Source: Veillonella sp. 3310
Lineage (GTDB): Bacteria > Bacillota > Negativicutes > Veillonellales > Veillonellaceae
Direction: 5' to 3'
Length of the DNA stretch: 64,000 nt
Assembly (NCBI RefSeq): GCF_003999875.1
Contig: NZ_RQVJ01000001.1
Location: 620,001 to 684,000, forward strand
A program made the translations under genes and the position numbers. The notes beneath the pieces were generated by a model. It made no database searches. It saw only the letters and a program-made list of their open reading frames with translations, and had not been told where the DNA came from. Below are positions 60,223 to 64,000 of the stretch, one piece after another; position 1 is the stretch's first letter; each line of letters starts with the position of its first letter.

Positions 60223-62778
60223 CTACATTTCATGTTCTGTACGATTAATAATATCGTCTTGTACTTCTTTCGCCAATGTTACGAAGTGAGCACTGTAACC
60301 TGCTACACGAACGATCAAGTCTTGATTATCTTCTGGATGTTCTTGAGCATCTAACAATGTTTGTTTATCAACAACGTTAAATTGAACATGGCTACCTTTT
60401 TTATCAAAGAAGCTCTTAATGATAGATACGAAGTTTTTCAAACCTTGTTCCCCACCTACCGCAGCTGGTGTGAATTTTTGGTTATACAATGTACCATTCG
60501 ATGCTTGCGCATGGTCTAATTTTGCTACGGAGTTGGAAGCCGCTGTAGGACCGTTTACGTCGTTACCTTGGCGAGGGGATACACCGTCAGCCAATGGTTC
60601 AGTTGCTAAACGTCCATCTGGTAATGCAGCTACGTCTTTACCAAATAATACGTTAGCGGATACCGGGTAGATACCAGCTTGGAATTGACCACCACGAGGG
60701 TTCATATATTTATCCACTTCATTACAGTAGATTTTACCGCAACGATATGCAAATTGGTCTACTTCTTCAATATCATTACCGAAGGAATCAGTGTTTTTCA
60801 AGATATTGCGAATGGTAGCATATTTGCTAGGATCTGCTTGTGATTTGCATCCACAGCTTGTGCCTGTGCCAGTACCTTGTTTCAAATGAGATTCTAATGT
60901 AGCAATATCGATAGATCCTGTGGAGGATAAGATTTTCTTAACTGCTTCATAGATTTGAGCTTCATCTAATGTAGATTCTGGGATAGATGGAGTGCAAATT
61001 GGAGCTGCGCTATCGCTGTAACCGAAGTTAGCTTCTAAAGCTTCACGTAATTCAGCTAATGTAAAGCGTTTGTCTTCAAAAATATTTTTTTGAATAGCAT
61101 ATAAGGAGTCACCTGCATCAGCAACACCGAATGCTTGAGGGCCTGTAAAGTTGTAGATTGCGCCACCTTCTTGGCAAGATTTACCGCGTTTGATACAATC
61201 ATCAACCATAGCAGACATGAATGGCAATGGAGCCCGTTCCATATGAGCGTAGTCAACTGCGTTATCAGCTTTCGCTAAGTGACGAACAAAGTATTCCATT
61301 TGTTGTTGGTACGCTGCCAACAATTTATCCATAGTATCTAATTCTTCTAACTCGCCAGTTTTAGGTCCCAATTGTTTACCTTTACAACGTCCATTGTTAA
61401 GAGTAATTTCAAGAACTTTTGCGATATTGAAGAACGCTGCATCATGCCAGCCTTCAGTACGATGGCCCGCTTGTGGTTCAACACAACCGATGATACAGTA
61501 GTCACGAGCATCTTTTAATGCTACGCCACGAGATACAAGCGCTAAGATGATTACTTCGTCATTGTAGAATGCTGGAACACCATAGCCTAAACGGGATACT
61601 TCGCAAGCACGATATAAGAATTCCATTGGAGCATTTTGATGTACACGTACAGAGAAGGATGGAGCTGGTAAGCGAACATGAGCTACTGCTTCCATACACA
61701 TATATGATACTTCGTTTGTTGCATCTTTACCTTCAGAATCTTGACCACCTACGCAAAGGTTTTGGAATACTGCATAACCAGCGAAAGCTTGTGCAGAGAT
61801 TTCGTCACGAGTTTTGTTGATATCGTTCAATTTAACCCAGATGCAGTCTACTAATTCTTGTGCTTTTACGCGATCAATTGGGTCATCTTTTAAGTATGGA
61901 TACATATATTGGTCGAAACGGCCTGGAGAGATGGAGTGACCATTGGACTCAATTTGTACCATGATTTGTAAGAACCAGAAAGATTGACATGCTTCCCAGA
62001 AGTTACGAGCACCAAATTCAGGTACGCGATCACAGTTAGCAGCGATTTGTTGTAATTCTGCTTTACGAGTTGGGCAAGATGTTTGACTTGCTAATTCACG
62101 AGCTTTTTCAGCATAGCGATGTGCGAATCGGATAGCTGCATTGTAAGAGATAATAACTGCATTGTAGAATTGTTTTTTCTTAATGCTGCTAGGATCATCT
62201 TCATCTAATGCATGTAGCGCTGTAATAGTTTCTTCTAATACACCACGGAAACCTTTTGCTAAGATTTTGCCGTAGTCTACGTTTACGTGGCCTACACCTC
62301 CGAAGAAGTAGTTACCTACTGTGAATACACCATTAGCGATACAGTCTTTTGTATCTGGTTCCATATAGGAATCTGCTAAGGAGTGAGTTGTTTTGCCTTC
62401 CCAATATTTGAAAGCTTCATGCAATTCATGTTGTACTTTTTCAGAAATTTCAAATGGATCGGCCATACGTTTATGCATAGTATGGAATTCTTTTTCTACC
62501 CAATCATAGGAGAATTCTGGGCAAATTTCTGTTGAGCGTGGGTTGATTGTGATAGAACCTACTACTAGTTCATTATCACGGATGGTCACTGGCAATTCGT
62601 TAAAGATTTTTTCAACAGCTTTCGCACGACGGATAATCGTAGGTTGACCTTCGGTTTCCTTGTAGGATTCTGTAATTAAGACTGCACGTTCTGATTCGAC
62701 CTGTGGTACAGCATCAATAATTACTTTTCTCAACTTTTCAATTCGTTCTGTTGGTTTACTAAATCCTCGTTCTAGCAT
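60223..62778 (-). CDS. B12-independent glycyl-radical 1,2-propanediol/glycerol dehydratase
   Basis: 851 residues. The radical glycine is Gly827 in VRVAGYSAHF and the thiyl Cys is Cys432 in IIGCVEPQAG with Glu434. Residues seen in the C. butyricum glycerol dehydratase site are present: His164 (GVGHVNVDYG), His281-Ser282 (NGHSISPGRF) and Asp446 (EGWHDAAFF, 14 after the Cys). Choline lyase lacks this His/Asp set. It dehydrates 1,2-propanediol to propionaldehyde or glycerol to 3-hydroxypropionaldehyde. Compared with the 787-residue clostridial enzyme, about 60 residues are inserted near 590-652, including SCGCKSQ. First gene of the operon, after TAAGGAGG. Confidence 0.93.
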   Translation of the reverse strand: MLERGFSKPTERIEKLRKVIIDAVPQVESERAVLITESYKETEGQPTIIRRAKAVEKIFNELPVTIRDNELVVGSITINPRSTEICPEFSYDWVEKEFHTMHKRMADPFEISEKVQHELHEAFKYWEGKTTHSLADSYMEPDTKDCIANGVFTVGNYFFGGVGHVNVDYGKILAKGFRGVLEETITALHALDEDDPSSIKKKQFYNAVIISYNAAIRFAHRYAEKARELASQTSCPTRKAELQQIAANCDRVPEFGARNFWEACQSFWFLQIMVQIESNGHSISPGRFDQYMYPYLKDDPIDRVKAQELVDCIWVKLNDINKTRDEISAQAFAGYAVFQNLCVGGQDSEGKDATNEVSYMCMEAVAHVRLPAPSFSVRVHQNAPMEFLYRACEVSRLGYGVPAFYNDEVIILALVSRGVALKDARDYCIIGCVEPQAGHRTEGWHDAAFFNIAKVLEITLNNGRCKGKQLGPKTGELEELDTMDKLLAAYQQQMEYFVRHLAKADNAVDYAHMERAPLPFMSAMVDDCIKRGKSCQEGGAIYNFTGPQAFGVADAGDSLYAIQKNIFEDKRFTLAELREALEANFGYSDSAAPICTPSIPESTLDEAQIYEAVKKILSSTGSIDIATLESHLKQGTGTGTSCGCKSQADPSKYATIRNILKNTDSFGNDIEEVDQFAYRCGKIYCNEVDKYMNPRGGQFQAGIYPVSANVLFGKDVAALPDGRLATEPLADGVSPRQGNDVNGPTAASNSVAKLDHAQASNGTLYNQKFTPAAVGGEQGLKNFVSIIKSFFDKKGSHVQFNVVDKQTLLDAQEHPEDNQDLIVRVAGYSAHFVTLAKEVQDDIINRTEHEM

Positions 62779-62807
62779 GTTTAACCTCCTTACAACGTCT
62801 AAAAATA

Positions 62808-62832
62808 ATTCATGCCTCTGTTCTATTCATGC
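62808..62832. repeat. Direct repeat ATTCATGC in the BMC leader
   Basis: ATTCATGC occurs at 62808-62815 and 62825-62832, a 17-base period, between the promoter and the dehydratase start. Tandem sites like this suit AraC-type regulators, but the position downstream of the promoter is unusual for activation. Confidence 0.35.
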
Positions 62833-62862
62833 AAAAACAGAATACTATGCATGCTTGTTAAG

Positions 62863-62880
62863 GAAATGGTATCACATTTC
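62863..62880. promoter_or_regulatory. Inverted repeat in the BMC operon leader
   Basis: GAAATGGTATCACATTTC is a 6-6-6 inverted repeat between the dehydratase promoter and its start codon. It could be an operator or a leader hairpin; it is not a clear catabolite-control site. Confidence 0.4.
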
Positions 62881-62947
62881 AGCGTAGAACTGATAAAAAT
62901 TTACAATCCAAATTTTTGTAAAATACAAACCTTTATTTATTTGAAAA

Positions 62948-62976
62948 ATTATATTAGTTATCATTTTATCTTTCAA
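62948..62976 (-). promoter_or_regulatory. Promoter of the BMC operon
   Basis: TTGAAA and TATAAT with a 17-base spacer on the minus strand, about 170 bases before the dehydratase gene. The leader is long and holds an inverted and a direct repeat. Confidence 0.75.
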
Positions 62977-63065
62977 AATAAGCATAAGTTATATGTGTTT
63001 TTAGTATACTTTGGTAATATTCAAACTTAACTACGGTAGTAAATACACCTCTTCTTTCTTCTCTA

Positions 63066-63094
63066 TTGCTCTACATTATATTTCTCTTTATACT
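63066..63094 (+). promoter_or_regulatory. Promoter of the divergent PduT-like gene
   Basis: TTGCTC and TATACT with a 17-base spacer, 30 bases before the PduT-like start. The -10 element is good and the -35 weak. The roughly 350-base divergent gap (62779-63124) thus holds both promoters and is the natural place for regulator binding. Confidence 0.5.
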
Positions 63095-63124
63095 GAAAGT
63101 AATTATACGCAGGAGGTAATTACG

Positions 63125-63661
63125 ATGGCATCAAATACGGCTATATGCCTTTGGGAAACCAATCGTATCGCATCTGGATTTGCTCTTTTAGATCAGTTAT
63201 TAAAAGACTACCCAATCTCTTTTGTCAAACATTACCGCATATGTCCTGGCAAAGCGTTCTTCATACTCATTGCAGACACAGATGTAGTACAGCAAATTGA
63301 ACAAATCTTGAGAGGCACAAAGCAGATTCAATACAAAATAATTACTGGCGTACATCCCGATGTACTTTCAGTATTTCAACAAAAACAAAAAATACCTACT
63401 GTCTCACACCTAGGTATCTATGAATGTTCCACTACAGTAGCTGTATTTCATTTAGCTAACCATCTAGCTTGGCATCACCAAGTTCATTTATTAAGTCTAC
63501 AAATTGGAATTGGTCTCTGTGGTAAAAGCATTCTTACTATCGCTGGTTCCTATAGTGATTTAAAAACCATTGAAATGAAATTATCAGAACGTTATCCTAA
63601 AGACATTGTGAGCTTTGCCAATATTTCAGAACCGTCAACAGAATTACTTACCTTATTATAG
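63125..63661 (+). CDS. Divergent PduT-like tandem BMC-T shell protein
   Basis: 178 residues of two degenerate BMC domains. Agreement with PduT is seen at YRICPGKAFFI (compare TICPGKFLL), GVHPDVLSVF, HLGIYECSTTVAVFHLA, and IGIGLCGKSILTIAGSYSD. The Cys of ICPGK, which in PduT trimers holds a central [4Fe-4S] cluster, is kept, so it may carry electrons across the shell. Sequence is more diverged than the other shell genes. The start is the ATG at 63125 after GCAGGAGG. It is read away from the main operon, followed after eight bases by a TPR gene. Confidence 0.8.
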   Translation: MASNTAICLWETNRIASGFALLDQLLKDYPISFVKHYRICPGKAFFILIADTDVVQQIEQILRGTKQIQYKIITGVHPDVLSVFQQKQKIPTVSHLGIYECSTTVAVFHLANHLAWHHQVHLLSLQIGIGLCGKSILTIAGSYSDLKTIEMKLSERYPKDIVSFANISEPSTELLTLL

Positions 63662-63669
63662 GAGGTTCT

Positions 63670-64000
63670 ATGGAATCCATTCAGTCTTTACTAAAACAAG
63701 CCCATACACTCTGGCGTCAAGGCAATGAACAAGGCATGATCGACTATTTAGAAAAAGCCATCCATCTGTGCCGGATCCAAAAGAATGACAAAAAACTGAT
63801 TGAAATATTAAATGAATATAGTGGTTCTCTACGTAATGTAGGGCGCTATGATGATGCTATCGCCGCTATTGATGAGTCCCTACGGCTCTACGAAAAAAGC
63901 GATACTTATACACCACAAATATATGCTACTATTTTAATTAATCTAGGCAATACATACCGTGAAAAGAAATCCTATTATGAAGCGGAAACGCATCTATTGA
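63670..64000 (+). CDS. Tetratricopeptide-repeat protein, truncated by the window end
   Basis: Only the first 110 codons are in the window. The translation (start MESIQSLLKQAHTLWRQGNE) is all-helical with TPR-like units: YDDAIAAIDESLRLYE and ILINLGNTYREKKSYYEAE. TPR proteins act as protein-binding scaffolds. GGAGG lies four bases before ATG, and the gene follows the PduT-like gene closely, so the two form a divergent unit of the BMC locus. Function and full length unknown. Confidence 0.7.
   Translation, partial: MESIQSLLKQAHTLWRQGNEQGMIDYLEKAIHLCRIQKNDKKLIEILNEYSGSLRNVGRYDDAIAAIDESLRLYEKSDTYTPQIYATILINLGNTYREKKSYYEAETHLL

Noticed and set aside
60223-62778. Choline trimethylamine-lyase (CutC) as the glycyl-radical enzyme
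   Set aside because: The enzyme has the His164, His281-Ser282 and Asp at Cys+14 pattern of glycerol/propanediol dehydratase, and the locus contains PduL, PduQ and a diol channel without a cutC-type flanking set.

Overview
The window looks like the chromosome of a low-GC, Gram-negative-staining Firmicute (class Negativicutes, probably Veillonella or a near relative). Outer-membrane machinery (lipid A genes lpxA, lpxC, lpxD and an LpxL-like acyltransferase, BamA, OmpH/Skp proteins, TonB-ExbB-ExbD and a TonB-dependent receptor) sits beside genes and controls typical of Firmicutes: the rapZ-yvcK-whiA cluster, a PyrR-type pyr leader, class 1B dihydroorotate dehydrogenase and the coproporphyrin-dependent heme route. 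The genus is an inference from gene content; no rRNA or marker gene settles it. I saw no tRNA, rRNA, insertion sequence, prophage or CRISPR array.

Layout. (1) 1-10.1 kb, minus strand: one outer-membrane operon running from a membrane protein through bamA, an unknown exported protein, three OmpH-like proteins, lpxD, an lpxL-like gene, lpxC, fabZ and lpxA to a terminator. (2) 10.3-11.4 kb, plus strand: a DUF805 membrane protein and a SHOCT-domain protein, ending at a bidirectional terminator. (3) 11.5-20.0 kb, minus: pyrimidine operon pyrB-pyrC-carA-carB-pyrK-pyrD behind a strong promoter, a perfect PyrR-binding motif and an attenuator. (4) 20.0-25.7 kb, minus: iron/heme acquisition: AraC-family regulator with a Fur-like box and a leader terminator, exbB-exbD-tonB behind a Fur-like box, a HutW/ChuW-type radical SAM heme-degradation protein and a flavodoxin. 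(5) 25.8-31.3 kb, minus: HAD phosphatase, rapZ, yvcK, whiA and an exported unknown. (6) 31.5-46.9 kb, minus: TonB receptor, CobN/HmuS-like large chelatase-type protein, FecBCD-type transporter, ChlI- and ChlD-like AAA+/vWA proteins, then hemE, cpfC and a single gene fusing coproporphyrinogen oxidase (CgoX/HemY) to coproheme decarboxylase (ChdC/HemQ). (7) 47.2-64.0 kb: a glycyl-radical bacterial microcompartment (BMC) locus.

How the parts work together. Regions 4 and 6 put heme import, probable anaerobic heme breakdown and the last four chemical steps of heme synthesis within about 27 kb. In region 7 a B12-independent diol dehydratase (active-site residues match glycerol/1,2-propanediol dehydratase rather than choline lyase) and its activase would make propionaldehyde (or 3-hydroxypropionaldehyde) inside a shell of PduA/J-, PduB-, PduN-, PduU- and PduT-like proteins. 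PduP turns aldehyde into acyl-CoA, PduL into acyl-phosphate, PduQ into alcohol, and a glycerol-facilitator-type channel admits the diol. Two regulators, a PocR-domain protein whose kinase module has lost its catalytic residues and an AraC-type response regulator, lie inside the locus.

The most unusual points are the CgoX-ChdC fusion with a His-rich linker, the kinase-dead PocR sensor, a PduV/EutP-like protein without a P-loop, a BMC-H protein with a phenylalanine pore and a long charged tail, two aldehyde dehydrogenases of which only one has an encapsulation-type N-terminus, a terminator placed between promoter and start of the AraC gene, and two genes in which a hairpin separates the Shine-Dalgarno sequence from the start codon.
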